Of a stretch of DNA of 64,000 bases, positions 10,593-21,881 are shown one piece after another; within the stretch, counting starts at the first letter, position 1; every line of letters starts with the position of its first letter. This stretch comes from Calliopum simillimum (taxonomy: Eukaryota > Arthropoda > Insecta > Diptera > Lauxaniidae), in NCBI GenBank assembly GCA_951812925.1, contig OX638372.1, positions 65,303,407 through 65,367,406 on the forward strand, in the 5' to 3' direction. A program made the translations under genes and the position numbers. Under the pieces are notes generated by a model, which saw nothing but the letters and a program-made list of their open reading frames with translations, searched no databases and was not told the origin of the DNA.

Positions 10593-11463
10593 GGGGAGAT
10601 GTGTGTACCTTGGTCCGCTTTTCAGGTTTTTTAATGTGCTGGATTTTCCAAAAAAGTTTTTTTAGTTTTTTGATTAAGTTATATTTCTACAATACTTGCA
10701 GCATCAAATGACGTGACAATGATATTTCTATGTCTTACCATTGAGTAGAAATATTACTTTTTCCGTTACAATCTCAAACGGTCCAAGGTACACCATGCAA
10801 GTGTACCTTGGACTATTAAAAATAAAAGAGAATACATTGTATTTTGGCAATAAATTATGAAAGAACCATTTATTATGTAATCAAAAGTAATATTTTTTTT
10901 TCAATAAAAAAAAAATTAATCATAAACAAAAATTATAACACAAAAAAGTGCATTTAGTAAAAAACAATTAATTAAACAAAAATTGTTGCAAACAAATACA
11001 TCAATTGCGTAAATAATAATAATACTATTATATTGAGAGGCGATTATGGCTTATGGTTGCCCGTCGAAAAAGGCTCGCTGGTCAATAAGCTAGGTCCAAG
11101 GTACACACAAACAGCATGTTTTAAAAACTGTCAACACCCATATCACATGTTAATGAAAATACATCTAAAACACACTAAAAGCTTAAAACATCCTTTCTGA
11201 TGTTGTAAAACTGAAATATTTCAAGTAAGTTTCTCACAAAACGTTTCGTAGCTTGCTCCAAAATCAAATTTTTACACACAAAAAACACTTTTTCCGTTGC
11301 TTTTTATACATGCATACAGCTTGACGGTCTGAAGTCTACTTATATGAGTCACCGGTATGAGTGGAAAATTCCATAGAAGAACATTATCGTACACGTGCAA
11401 CTGTTGAGTGGCAACCGGCACTCGGACCGAGGTACACTCGGTCCAAGGTACACACATCTCCCC
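10593..11463. mobile_element. Non-autonomous TIR element (family C), TA target duplication, six copies of a GTACCTTGGTCC motif
   Basis: An 871-bp element bounded by GGGGAGATGTGTGTACCTTG and its reverse complement, with TA on each side (10591-10592, 11464-11465). The terminal motif GTGTACCTTGGTCC recurs inside in both orientations: about 10603, 10780 (inverted), 10801, 11093 (inverted), 11424 (diverged) and 11441 (inverted, in the right TIR). No coding capacity is seen. The GGG terminus, TA duplication and TGGTCC core are shared with the element at 2061-2963, suggesting related mobilisation. Confidence 0.8.
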
Positions 11464-11465
11464 TA

Positions 11466-12917
11466 CAGCTAGAAATTTGTCATGCGATTCTTTACAGCTT
11501 TCGTCGTCACTTCACGCCGGTACAAATTACACTGAACAACAGTCAAAAAACCTAAAAATGTTTAGGTTTAGGTATTATAGAGTAAAGGGCCGTTGCACAA
11601 GTGACCGACGATATACTGAAGATTGCTTGCCAAAAAAGTTTTCGAAAATTAGCTGCGTCGCTACTTCTTATATCATGAGAAACACTGCTGAAATAACATG
11701 TAGCTTTATTTTTTATTTAGGTCTCTGGGGTCGAAGAAACTCGCCCAGCACTTTATTCTGCAGACCTGGCACCTCCAATGATATCCGGATATTTCCAACT
11801 ACTTATAAAAATTAGAGGAGCTAATAAATGCAGAAATAGAGAAGCTGTAAAAACACGATTTTGAGGAAAAATTTAAAAAGATCAAGATTAAAAATAAATT
11901 AACAAAAATATTCCTATTTTTTTTTTAATCATCTCAGCGAACTTTCGTTAGTAAGTCTGATATAAGATTGATGGGACTCGATTTTTACTTAGAAGTTATT
12001 TTCTTATCTTTTCGGGTATTCCTCATCTGAAACAGAATCAAATATACGGCATCAAAACTATGAAATTTACGTTTCCAAAAACATACAGCGATGACTTGGA
12101 AAGTTCCCCTTGAATTTTTATTTCCTATTAAAGTTGTAGGTCAAAGTTGTTATTTAAAGAAAGTATTTTCTTTATGTCTTCATTTAAATGGTAAGCACAA
12201 AAATGTTTAAAAGTAAATAAATGCAAGAAATGCCATTAAATGAATATAAATTATTGTACAACTTATGAGGGTACCGATGAGTTCACAACATTTAACTTTA
12301 GCACATCACAATGCAATTCATCTATAGCACTTGGAATGAACACACATTATAGGGGACAGCTTCTGAAGATGACGCATAGTATGAAGGTACTTCAATTGAT
12401 TAAACTGAAGTTGATTTTATAAAGAGATGGATTGTAATTGCAAAGCAGTAATCTTATTGAGGGCTACATACGAGTATATTATAAATAGTTATATGTATTT
12501 TAAATGTCAAATTGACAATCAATGCAATTCGGTTTGATTACTATAGTTGTATAATATTTAAACTTGAATGATTTGATCATAAAACGTTTGATGGCAAATC
12601 AAAATTCAAGTTAACGAAGTTTTACTGTACTTAACTACAAAAATATTTCTTACCAGGAGTTCATAATAAAATTCCAATGCTTACCTGAAAGAGAAAAATA
12701 TATTATTAATTTCATCATTGAAAGCTTAAAAACAAGAATTGGTTCTTAATAGCGACATAAATTTTTTGAGCAAACATACATACATAAAGAATATTTTTCG
12801 AAAACTTCGTGAACTCGTAAAAATTTAAAATTTGTATTGGTCTTGGCAGTTTTTAAAAAACTTTCAAGACTTTTGAGAGTTTTACACATTTTGTGGAATA
12901 TTCTCGCTATTTTTAAT
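11466..12917. other. AT-rich stretch, nothing recognised
   Basis: Includes a 135-codon open frame (11408-11815) that begins inside the neighbouring TIR element and has no family motif; treated as chance. Confidence 0.4.
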
Positions 12918-13576
12918 GGAAAAAACCCAGCCTATTTTCGAGAAGAGCCTGAAAAATTAAATGAAAAAAAGTCAATCCCTTTAACTGCCTGTAACTTCGA
13001 AACTACTGATTTTTTTGGAGATGTTTTTATGCCAACTTTTGTAAAGAATGACTAGGCCAACATTATCTTCTTAGAAAGTTTTGGTCCAAAATTGAAATTC
13101 ATGAGTTTTTTTTTCTAAAAATTGATTTTTTGTCATTTTAAAATGGCGGAATATTAATTCTGAAAATCTTGTGTTCGTGAGAATTAAATGTGGATTAATT
13201 AAAAAAAAAAAAAAGCATTAAAAAATATTAATTTTTAGGGTATGGAGCCGACCTTTAAATTTGGATTTAACTCCCCTTAACATTTCCCGAACAAATATTT
13301 CGCCCTTTGGAAATTACAAAGAAACCAATTTCTAGAAAAAAAAATTATGAAAATTTTCTTTAAAAATTTCTATTTTTGAACCAAAACAACAGAAAATTTA
13401 ATTTTTGAACCAAAACTAAAAGGTTTTATATATCCCCTACAGTTGACTTAAAGTTGACTTCACAATTTTACTGAAAAAGTCAATACATAGTTTCGAAGTT
13501 ACGGGCAGTTAAAGTGGTTTACCTTTTTTTAGTTAACTTTTCAAACTTTGATTGAAAATCGGCTGGGTTTTTTCAC
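12918..13576. repeat. Imperfect foldback inverted repeat
   Basis: The left arm (12918-13016) contains AAAACCCAGCC and TTTAACTGCCTGTAACTTCG. The right arm (13471-13576), read on the other strand, contains AAAACCCAGCC and TTTAACTGCCCGTAACTTCG. Arms are clearly homologous but diverged. The match continues weakly inward around TTTTGGTCCAAAATTGAAAT (13080) and its counterpart near 13390. Non-coding. Confidence 0.6.
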
Positions 13577-13900
13577 TACCGATTCCCAATTTTTTTTTAA
13601 ATTTAATTTTTTTTTCGATCTATTTTATGATAATAGACAGGAAGCAAACAAAATCACAACTTTGCACGTTTCATATATCTCGTGTACATCCTAATGTATA
13701 ACTACTTAGTTCCCGAACTTATCCTAGCCCTAATCTGAACGATAGGGTAGAAACTATTACGAGTGTATAAAGCCCACGACCATTAACAATGCAATGACAA
13801 ACCCATGTAAAAGTCTATAGTTTATCGTATGGAAAGCGAGTTACTTGCGGACTACTTGTGCTTCTCTTTTCTCTTGAAACTATAGTTATCAAATAGGCTG

Positions 13901-14474
13901 CTCGATATATTTCTGGCCTAGGCAACACTAAGTGTTGCCAGGTGCAATCTGACATTTATATTGGAAAGTTTGATATTTTTTAGCATAAACTTACTCAGAA
14001 CGTTTTGGCGTACGACCATCATTTGTGTTGTTTACAGTGACTTGAAAAAATCAATTTGGCAAAAAAATTAACTCGTGAACTCTTTCGTGCGATCATTTTT
14101 CAGAACTTTCGACGTGAGTGAATCGATGAACTTAAATCTTTGTGAGGCGATGAAGCACCATCCTATAGCACTGTGAAAAACTGGTCTCGCTCAGAGACGA
14201 ATTCCGTGAAGGTCGTCCAAAAACGTGTGTTGTGCCACAGAACATATATGCCATGTAAAAAACGTTTGTTCTCGTTGGGGACCCCATAATTTATCAATTG
14301 CTTAAATTTTCAATGGAAAAATTGATTTTCTTAACTCACTGTAAACAAAACAAATAGTACTTGTACATCAAAACGTTGTGAGTACGTTAATGCTAAAAAA
14401 TGTCAAAGTTTATTATGGCGTTGCCAGATTTTAGCTATTGACATTAGTGTTGCCTAGGCCAGAAATATATCGAG
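13901..14474 (+). mobile_element. Mariner-derived MITE with about 30-bp TIRs
   Basis: Ends are CTCGATATATTTCTGGCCTA (13901) and its reverse complement (to 14474), with the match extending through AGGCAACACTAA. Between them is the N-terminal part of a mariner-type transposase followed by unrelated AT-rich sequence, so this is an internally deleted derivative of about 574 bp. A few outer bases (GGCT) also match, and a TA lies just outside on the left; the right side reads CA, possibly a mutated duplication. Confidence 0.75.
14065..14257 (+). pseudogene. Mariner transposase N-terminal fragment
   Basis: Reads KLTRELFRAIIFQNFRRE, stop, IDELKSL, stop, GDEAPSYSTVKNW. After a small deletion and frame change it continues LRDEFREGRPKTCVVPQN. 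This is the helix-turn-helix and GRP linker of a mariner-type transposase, distinct from the copies at 9.3, 21 and 30 kb. No catalytic domain remains. Three stops and one deletion make it a relic. Confidence 0.75.
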
Positions 14475-15121
14475 AAGCCCACGTACATAATAAATATAAA
14501 AAATATCAATCGTATATATGCTTGTAAAATTTCACCCTTTGCAAAAATTCTATTTTCAAATCACAAAGTTATAAATTTACAATTTTAGACCGCACTACGC
14601 AAAGTTAAAACCACAAACCGGTGCAACAGTTCAATGTACCCCTGTACTAACTGCTTACAATGTTTCACCAGGCTAACAGGCGTTTGGCTTGCGTATAGAT
14701 AACAGGAGCAACATGGAAAATGCAACATAAAAATATGAGAAAATAAGTGAAGCCAGGGGAAAATCTGTTAATATAATTTAAGTGCTCTGATAAGACTTTC
14801 ATGAGTTTGATGTAAAATTTATTTGCCCCATCCTCTCGCTCTCTCTGTACTCCTTTATTTTGCAATCAAATGACGTAGCATAAATTTCTTGAGCTAGACA
14901 TTGACGCGGTTTAAAGAAGAAAAAAAATTGCAAATGAAAATTACATTGTCACTCCTGTTGACAGTAAACCGTAGAAAACTGGAAATTGAACAACAACTGT
15001 GGACGGACAGACTGTGATATTGAGGTGCTGCAACAAAAACTCAATATTCCGAATAAACTCTAAATTAATTGAAAATTGCTCTTGTGGTTGGCATAAACTA
15101 TATGAAAGATAAAACATTGTT
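14475..15121. other. AT-rich stretch, nothing recognised
   Basis: No supported gene or bounded repeat. Confidence 0.4.
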
Positions 15122-15406
15122 GTCGGGCTAAATCTAATATGACGTAAGTCAAAATTAGCGAAGGACGAATTTTCTTAGAAAAAAAAAAAATTATGTTCTA
15201 ACCTATATATATTATGAAAGCATATTAAATTCTAAAGAGTCAAAGGCTAGTTAGAAAAAAATCGATGAACCGCAAATGGCAAAAAACCGTAAAAATTTCA
15301 ATTTAAAATCTAAAAAAAGGCATAGATGTAGTTTTGATCAATCTACCTAAACCGCTAATAACTCTAATTATGATCATGACTTACGTCGTATTAGAATAAG
15401 GCCGAC
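15122..15406. mobile_element. 285-bp inverted-repeat MITE
   Basis: The left end GTCGGGCTAAATCTAATATG continues into GACGTAAGTCA. The right end, on the opposite strand, reads GTCGGCCTTATTCTAATACG and then the same GACGTAAGTCA, so imperfect TIRs of about 30 bp enclose AT-rich non-coding sequence. No clear target duplication is visible. Confidence 0.6.
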
Positions 15407-18065
15407 GATATAGTTGTTTAAAAACAATATTTTTACAAAAGAACGCGAAACTTCGAGAAATGAATATCATTTTCCCACAAGGAAGAATGTTCTGAACAGT
15501 TGGGGGAAAAATACACACATAGAAAGGAGAAATTTTTATGAATGCAAAAATACAAACAAGATCGGAATTGCATTAAGTTCCTACACGGAAAAAAAAGATA
15601 TATCAAAATTACCAAAAACGGGCTGTAAAATGCCTGTTAATGAGTAATCTAGATGTTTTTGTTAGTTAGGTCAATTAATGATTTAACTTCTATAAGAAAT
15701 CATAAAAAAAAAGTTGAGCATTTTTCAAAAATTTTTACTATCCTGTTTGGTAATTTTACTATGCTATTATTGATATATTATTCTAAGCAACTTTAAAATT
15801 TTTATAAAATTTTTAGGCTGTTTTTAATAGATAAGTGAGCGAAGATTAAGAAAAGTTCACTTATTTTTGAACGATTGTGAGCTTTTTTTTCAGTGCAGAG
15901 AAAGAATAGACTTGGCAAAAGCATGCTAAGGGATTAAAGTCGGCATATAACATAGCACAAGTAGTATGTACGACATACTGGTACACTTGCGTTGCTGGCG
16001 ATTAGTTTTACATTTATTAGATTTGATTAAGCAGTAAACCGATTTTAATTAAACTGATTCACTGAAGATTTCCCCAGAAATTGAAGCCCTGTTCTGTTAA
16101 GAGAATGATCGAGATATTTTTCTACATTTACTTTAATGCAATTTCGTCCAAATGATCGGATTCATAGAAAGAGGAACCAAATATTGCTACTTCATCAGCC
16201 TTTTCGTTATCTCGATGTTTCTGTAAACTGAAACTCAAACCATAGTGAGATCGAACTGACACTCCAGCCCAACTAAATCTTTTGTGCTTTGTTTTTATTA
16301 ATAATTTTAATGGCCCGGATATCAGGAAGTACTGCTTCAAAAATGAAAGAAGATAGCTGAACTAAATAAATAATTTATTTGAAATCTTCTATGGTATTTT
16401 CAGAATTTAAATTTAATTATAGTTTCCAATGAGCTTTCGTGGAACCTCACCAACTCAGTATTTGGCAAGAGTAGTCTATTGGAAAATTAGAAATCTTGAA
16501 ATTTCGTTTGGAAAGGAGTTAAAAATTAAACAAAGTCCAATGTGCTTTGGAGTTCGAACGCCAGCTTCCCTGAACTTGATCGCACTACATGTAACCGACC
16601 TCATGCTGCCTTGGGGCTTAAACTCAGTGCCCCTGTTACACAAGCACAAGCTTGAATTTTCTCTAATATCGGATTTGGAAAAAAGCATCGGATTTGCAAA
16701 AAAGCCTCGGATTTTATTATTTTATTACAAAGTTCACCAAAGCAATTTTATAACATTGAAAAATTTTTGTTTTCTTTGTGAAAGATCCCTTCCACTTATA
16801 ACTTCTTTTCCAAACACCCTAGTAATTAAGATTTTTGTTGCAGTTCTAGCGGTTTTTTTTTTTTTTTGCTTGCTGACTAATGGAACTGAAGATGAGCAGG
16901 CAAAACCACCGGACGTCCAACCAAGCGCGCAACCCACCCGACAACAACAATAATATGCAGTCAACTGTGAACCATTAAAGCGGGTTATATGTAGTAGGTA
17001 TCATCTGCAAAGCCAAGTTTTCTCAAGTTCAATTTAGAATACATATCTGCTCTGCCGCCGTTGCCGTTGAAGATGTCAACAATTTTCGTATGGCGCACGA
17101 TGAAGACACCGCCGCATGGGTAATCAGGAAATTGGCGGTTGATTTTGGAAAACAGTTTTCACTGTCATGGGATGTTCGAGTGAAAGAAAAAAAAACCAAA
17201 AGAGAGAAAACAAGAAGATTGGCAGTCATGGGATAATGCATTAACTTAGTCGTTTGGTATATTCACGAATGACGCGCTTAGGAATACTGATAGTGGAGTG
17301 GTGGTGCTGACTACTAGAGGAAACATTGCAATGATAGAAATATTGTCGCATTGTGGCGCATCTTGATTAACTTTTATTTTTATTTTTTTTTTTTTTATTT
17401 TATAAATTGCAAATTTTGCATATTCTTACGCGACGCAAAGCAATTCGTTATAAGAGTGCAATTGAGCGAAAAATTTGAATTCTTTAGAGATACGGATATA
17501 TTTGTTGATTGGTAATTGAGATTGTGATTAATCAACATCGGGTTCAACTTGAGGTGAACATTTCTTATGGGAAAAAAATTTGTATTTCATGCAAATTATA
17601 AGCAATGGCCGCTTATTTACTAAAAAAAGTATACATTTGCGTATATATTAAGTAGTTTTGTTAATAGTTTCTTTATTAAAATTGGCAAAATGATGACAAG
17701 TAAAGAAAAGAAATAATGAGAATAGTTAAGAATGTCATGCCAAGAAGCAACTATCGGATAGAACGAGCTGTGCAAGCTGTTAAAAAAAAGGATTCGGTGT
17801 AGCACTACCAGATACTGCGAATTGTTCCACCTAGTCGTTACGGATCGAAATAAATATGCTTTCTGTGACGAGAACTAACGAAAAGTTTCCAATTATGCAA
17901 GTGAGTGCAGATTAAGAGTTTGAAGTGATGTGGTAAGTAAATGTGAAAAACAGAATGGGCCTTATTATAAATTAACATTCCCGGGTCTCCAGACCGAATC
18001 GTGTGTATTTTGATTGCGTTATCGTAAATAATGCTCTTAGAATTGCATTCATTCTAAATACTTTT
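15407..18065. other. Mostly featureless AT-rich stretch
   Basis: The longest open frame outside repeats is here (16429-16953, plus strand, 174 codons), but both strands are open over parts of it and no family is recognised. See the separate entry on its C-terminal tail. Otherwise long A and T runs only. Confidence 0.4.
16831..16956 (+). other. Putative coding tail resembling a small secreted peptide (weak)
   Basis: The end of the 174-codon frame reads IKIFVAVLAVFFFFCLLTNG followed by TEDEQAKPPDVQPSAQPTRQ and a stop at about 16951. A hydrophobic signal-like stretch followed by a short acidic, Pro/Gln-rich tail is the general look of small insect secreted peptides. A possible splice acceptor (TTTTGTTGCAG, ending 16843) lies just before the hydrophobic stretch. 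There is no adjacent Met, and the Phe run is encoded by a 15-T tract that could be chance. No homolog recognised; function not proposed. Confidence 0.15.
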
Positions 18066-18306
18066 TTTTTTGTATGTGCAGTGGGCGTGTCCGTTGACCG
18101 ATTTCGCTTATTTTCAATCCCACGAGCTAACTTTTCCGACAAAGCCGGTGTACAAAATTCCACTAAATTATCTTGAAAAATATTTCCACGGACGGACAGG
18201 CAGCCAGACGGACACTGATCAAGAATATATATACTTTTCCATAACTACCACGCCTCCATCTGTGTATTACAAACGGAAAGTCAAAGAGAATATACCCTGG
18301 GTGTAG
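18066..18306 (-). mobile_element. Helentron/DINE-1-like fragment (5' block only)
   Basis: Matches the 5' block of the family: TTTTGTATGTGCAGTGGGCG, GACCGATTTCGCT, CACGGACGGACAG, GATCAAGAATATATATACTT and CCCTGGGTGTAG. The 142-bp central repeats, hairpin and CTAG end are absent, so it is 3'-truncated at about 18065. Confidence 0.75.
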
Positions 18307-18334
18307 ACCATAATTGCCCGGTTAAAAAAAAAAT

Positions 18335-19030
18335 TAAATTACCGGTTGTACAAAGGCTGTACATGGGCCAAATTTCATTACTTTTTTGACTGTACAAGGG
18401 CCAAACATAGTGTTTTTCCAGGAAATTTTGGCCGTACGCGATGCGATATGGGCTGTACAATTGAATTTTTCATTTGAATTGGGCTGAACATGGGCTGTAC
18501 ATTAGACCTATCATAAGTTATATGGGAAAAATTAAAAAAACCTTGCTCCCAGGGGCTGAAAAGTTTTCTATTGGTGTAAATATCAAGCATAAAATATTTG
18601 ACCGTGCCGCAAGGCGGTTGAAGGTCGGAAGAACGCTATTTATATGGAAAAATTGGGTGGGGTCACGCCCCCTCCTTCTAAAAAAATCAAATTTGTCATA
18701 TCTCTGAAACTATTTGACACATATGAATAAGATTTGATTTCAGATAAAGTGAAGCGAACAGGATATGGCACTGTAAAAATGTTAAACCAATTTAAGGTGC
18801 TTAGTTGATATGGAAGCAGTATTTTTTTCTGTTCTTATTTTGGTCTTCTAAGTATAAACACTAAGCAAAAAAAATTTGGTCCGGATCGGAACATATTTGA
18901 CCGTGCCCACAGGCTGTTAAAGGTCGGAAAAACGCTATTTATATGAAATAAGGAAACAATCAATCAGCCTCTGGGAGCAATGTTTTTTTCATTTTTAGTT
19001 TTAAAGATAGGTCTACTGTACATCGGCCGT
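18335..19030. mobile_element. Inverted-repeat element with clustered GGGCTGTACA motifs
   Basis: Arms at 18492-18558 and 18964-19028 share TAGACCTATC and TTGCTCCCAGGGGCTGA (right arm: TTGCTCCCAGAGGCTGA). Left of the arm, GGCTGTACATGGGCC-type motifs recur at about 18353, 18391, 18430, 18450, 18481 and 18492. Within the loop a direct pair (TTGACCGTGC with AAGGTCGGAA and ACGCTATTTATATG) occurs at about 18599 and 18897. Non-coding; boundaries approximate. Confidence 0.5.
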
Positions 19031-20232
19031 ATCTATGATTCTACTCGTTAAGCTACAAAAAGAACGTGTTTGACCAAGTTACCTAGAAATGGAGAGCGAA
19101 ATCCAAGAATCGGAAAATCGTATTGAAAAAAGATCGCAAGTTTCATTTTGCCTTTATCTTCCTTTTTGAGATACATGAGATGTTAACCACAAATATGGCT
19201 GGATAAGACGTCATAAAAAAGAATTGCTATATATATTTTTTTTTTTATTCTTTAGCAATTTCAACATCATGTGCCAAGTTTTTTTTTTTTTGTGTCAGAC
19301 AACCTGTAAAAACTTGCAAATTTCTCTTTTACCTTGAAATTTTGTGCCAAATGATATTTACACTACATAAAAACAAAATGCATGCAGGTAATATTCCATA
19401 ATTGAATTATTACTGTTGTCAATTGAATTACGAGTTAAAATGCTGCCAACTATAATCTTGCCATATGCTGCTAAATTCATCAATCTGTGCTGACCTTGTA
19501 CAAGGGCAATGTAAATAATAGCACAAAAATATCCTTGACCTGATGTGGCTGCAACAATTGCTGCAGTGCAGCACTTTAAAGTCTGCAGTTTTTCTCTTCA
19601 CACGACGACGGCGAATATCGAAGTCAATTTTTTTTCTTTCATATTTCAAGTACAGAGCCTTAAAACTAGGTTAACCATAACCTTTAAATAAAAATAAACC
19701 ACATCTGCTTGCTTTTGCCTCTATTTAGTAGGCGCCGTCGCATCTAAAACAAAAGGATATGGCTATGGTGCTTCATTGTTTTTGTTTTACTCTGCTCTCG
19801 AATTTACTTTCATTGTCATCTATTGGCTCGAGTGGTTTTTCACGCTGTCAAACAAAAGTGTTTATTGGGGTAGGCTTTGTTGTTTGAACTACTTGTTTGC
19901 ATGTGTATGCTACTGAATCTTGCGGTTATGCACATTAAGTTGAGTCGCAAAAAACAAATTTTCATACAAAAAAAAAATATAACCACAATTTTTGTATGGC
20001 TATATAGCTATATACTTATTTTATGAACTTTAGTCATTATTAGCAAGAATCGAAATTCCATGTATTTTTCAACTTAGAAAATCATAGTTCAATCCGGACC
20101 TCAGACAAAAAGTTAAATTTTTCAATTGTTATTCCATTTAATTCAAAATAAATTAAATAAAAACATAAATTGGTCTGATGACGGTTCCGTGGCGGTAATC
20201 GAAACATATGTCACCATAGCCATGTTTAGCAG
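19031..20232. other. AT-rich stretch, nothing recognised
   Basis: No supported gene or bounded repeat. Confidence 0.4.
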
Positions 20233-20925
20233 TTTTTTTATACCCCACACCCAGGGTATATTCACTTTGTCCTTCCGTTTGTAAGGAGGCGTCGCAGATA
20301 TGAAAAGTATATATATTCTTGATCAGCGTCACCTCCTGAGTCGATATAGCCATGTCTGTCTGGCTGGCTGTGTGTGGAAATACATTGTTTTGGGAAAACT
20401 GAGCAAAATAATTCAATGAAATTTGGGACACTACCTCCGTCGTCAAAATTAGCTTATGGAATTGAAAATGAGTGAAATCGGTAAACAGACACGCCTACCA
20501 CCCACACAAAAAGTATATTCAAAATGCAATTTTAAGAGCATTTTCCACGACAATGCAACCAAAATACACATAAAAACTACGAATTGTAAACGCAAGCTCT
20601 GAGCAAGAACTGAGCGAATTTGGACAAGAGGGCGCGGCACCTCCCATGTAAGCAAAAGTTTTAATACGCTATACTGAAAGCGTTTTTTGAGATAATCGAA
20701 CTAAATTTTATTCAGATACTAAGAACTATAATTGCAAGCTCTGAGCAAAAACTGGGTGAAATCGGACAAGAGGGCGTGGCACCTCCCATATAAGCAAGAG
20801 TTTCAAAATGATAAACTGAAAGAGTTTTGTGAGATAATCACAATAAATTTCACTCAAATAATAAGGACTATAAATGCACTCTCTGAGCCAAAACTAGACG
20901 AACTCGGACAAGAGGGTGTAAGGTA

Positions 20926-21840
20926 TTGGGTGTACAACTTTGCTTCCGCCGTTTTTTTTTCCAAAATTAAAAGGTTTATTGCGAAAAAGTGCATACAGAT
21001 GTATTATTCAAAGTATTGTCCGTCGCTAGCGACAACTTTCTCCCATCTTTCCGGCAATTTTCGGATCCCGGCTCGAAAAAAGGAGTCCTCTTTTGACGCT
21101 ATCCATGAAGCAATCCATTTTTCCAATTCTTCGAAGGATTGAAAATGTTGATCTGCCAGGCCGTGTGCCATCGAACGGAATAGGTGGAAGTCAGAAGGGG
21201 CGACATCTGGGGAATACGGCGGGTGGGGCAAGACTTCCCATTTCAGCGTTTCCAGGTACATTTTGACCACTTTTGCGACGTGAGGCCGAGCATTGTCGTG
21301 TTGGAGGATGACTTTGTCATGTCGCTCTTGATATTGTGGCCGCTTTTCTTTTAGCGCGCGAGTAAGGCGCATCAGTTGCGTTCGGTAGCGATCTCCTGTG
21401 ATGGTTTCACCCGGTTTTAAGAGCTCGTAGTAAATCACACCGAGCTGATCCCACCAAATACAAATCATAACCTTGGCGCCGTGAATATTCGGTTTTGCCT
21501 TCGACGAAGAAGCATGCCCCATGATTTTCTGCGTTTAGGATTATCGTATCGAACCCACTTTGCATCACTTTTCAGCATTCGATGCGCTTTAGCTGCATTT
21601 TTTTTCGAATTGTAACAGAAAAGTAAAACTTCCCGCAAATGGCGAGAATTGGGCACATAAACGGACATTTTCGAGCGTGAATAATACAAAAACAAGAACA
21701 ACTGTCACTGAAATGGCGATGACAATTCGTTAGGCACTGTCCATACTCACTTTAAAGGCATTATCATCTATGTATTTCAACCAGCCTCAGCCGGTACAGC
21801 CACCTATCGGAAAACGGCGGAAGCAAAGTTGTACACCCAA
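20926..21840 (-). mobile_element. Deleted mariner (copy 2), perfect 30-bp TIRs
   Basis: The element is 915 bp. Both ends read TTGGGTGTACAACTTTGCTT inward, continuing CCGCCG plus T's, with a perfect 30-bp match. TA duplications lie at 20924-20925 and 21841-21842. It has lost several hundred bases of the transposase N-terminal region compared with a 1.3-kb mariner. It interrupts a Helentron-like element, whose 3' end continues directly on the other side. Confidence 0.93.
21004..21668 (-). pseudogene. Mariner transposase pseudogene, internal deletion of HTH region
   Basis: Begins MSVYVPNSRHLREVLLFC (ATG complement near 21668) and jumps after AAKAHRML directly to DAKWVRYDNPKRRKSWG, so most of the DNA-binding domain and the intact first-Asp GDEKW motif are gone (it reads SDAKW). 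After one frame change a long open frame (172 codons, 21522-21004) carries IHGAKVMICIWWDQLGVIYY, LQHDNARPH, YSPDVAPSDFHLF and the C-terminal LPERWEKVVASDGQYFE before the stop. HDN to PSD spacing is 34 residues. The catalytic C-half is therefore well preserved while the N-half is deleted. Confidence 0.92.
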
Positions 21841-21881
21841 TATTTAATGTTTGGCCAGGCCCAAGGTTACACACTTACTAG

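Larger units (their letters stand above)
20233..21881 (+). mobile_element. Helentron/DINE-1-like element split by a mariner
   Basis: The 5' end TTTATACCCCACACCCAGGG is followed by the conserved block (GATCAGCGTCACCTCCTGAG, about 20320) and two central units 142 bp apart (CTCCCAT at about 20642 and 20784). The third unit is truncated. The mariner 20926-21840 then intervenes, and the family 3' end resumes: TTTAATGTTTGGCCAGGCCC hairpin and CTAG at 21878-21881. Without the mariner the element is about 730 bp. No Rep/helicase coding. Confidence 0.8.

Noticed and set aside
16429..16830. N-terminal part of the 174-codon frame as a gene
   Set aside because: The opposite strand is also open over much of it and composition is ordinary AT-rich; only the last 40 codons look at all coding-like.
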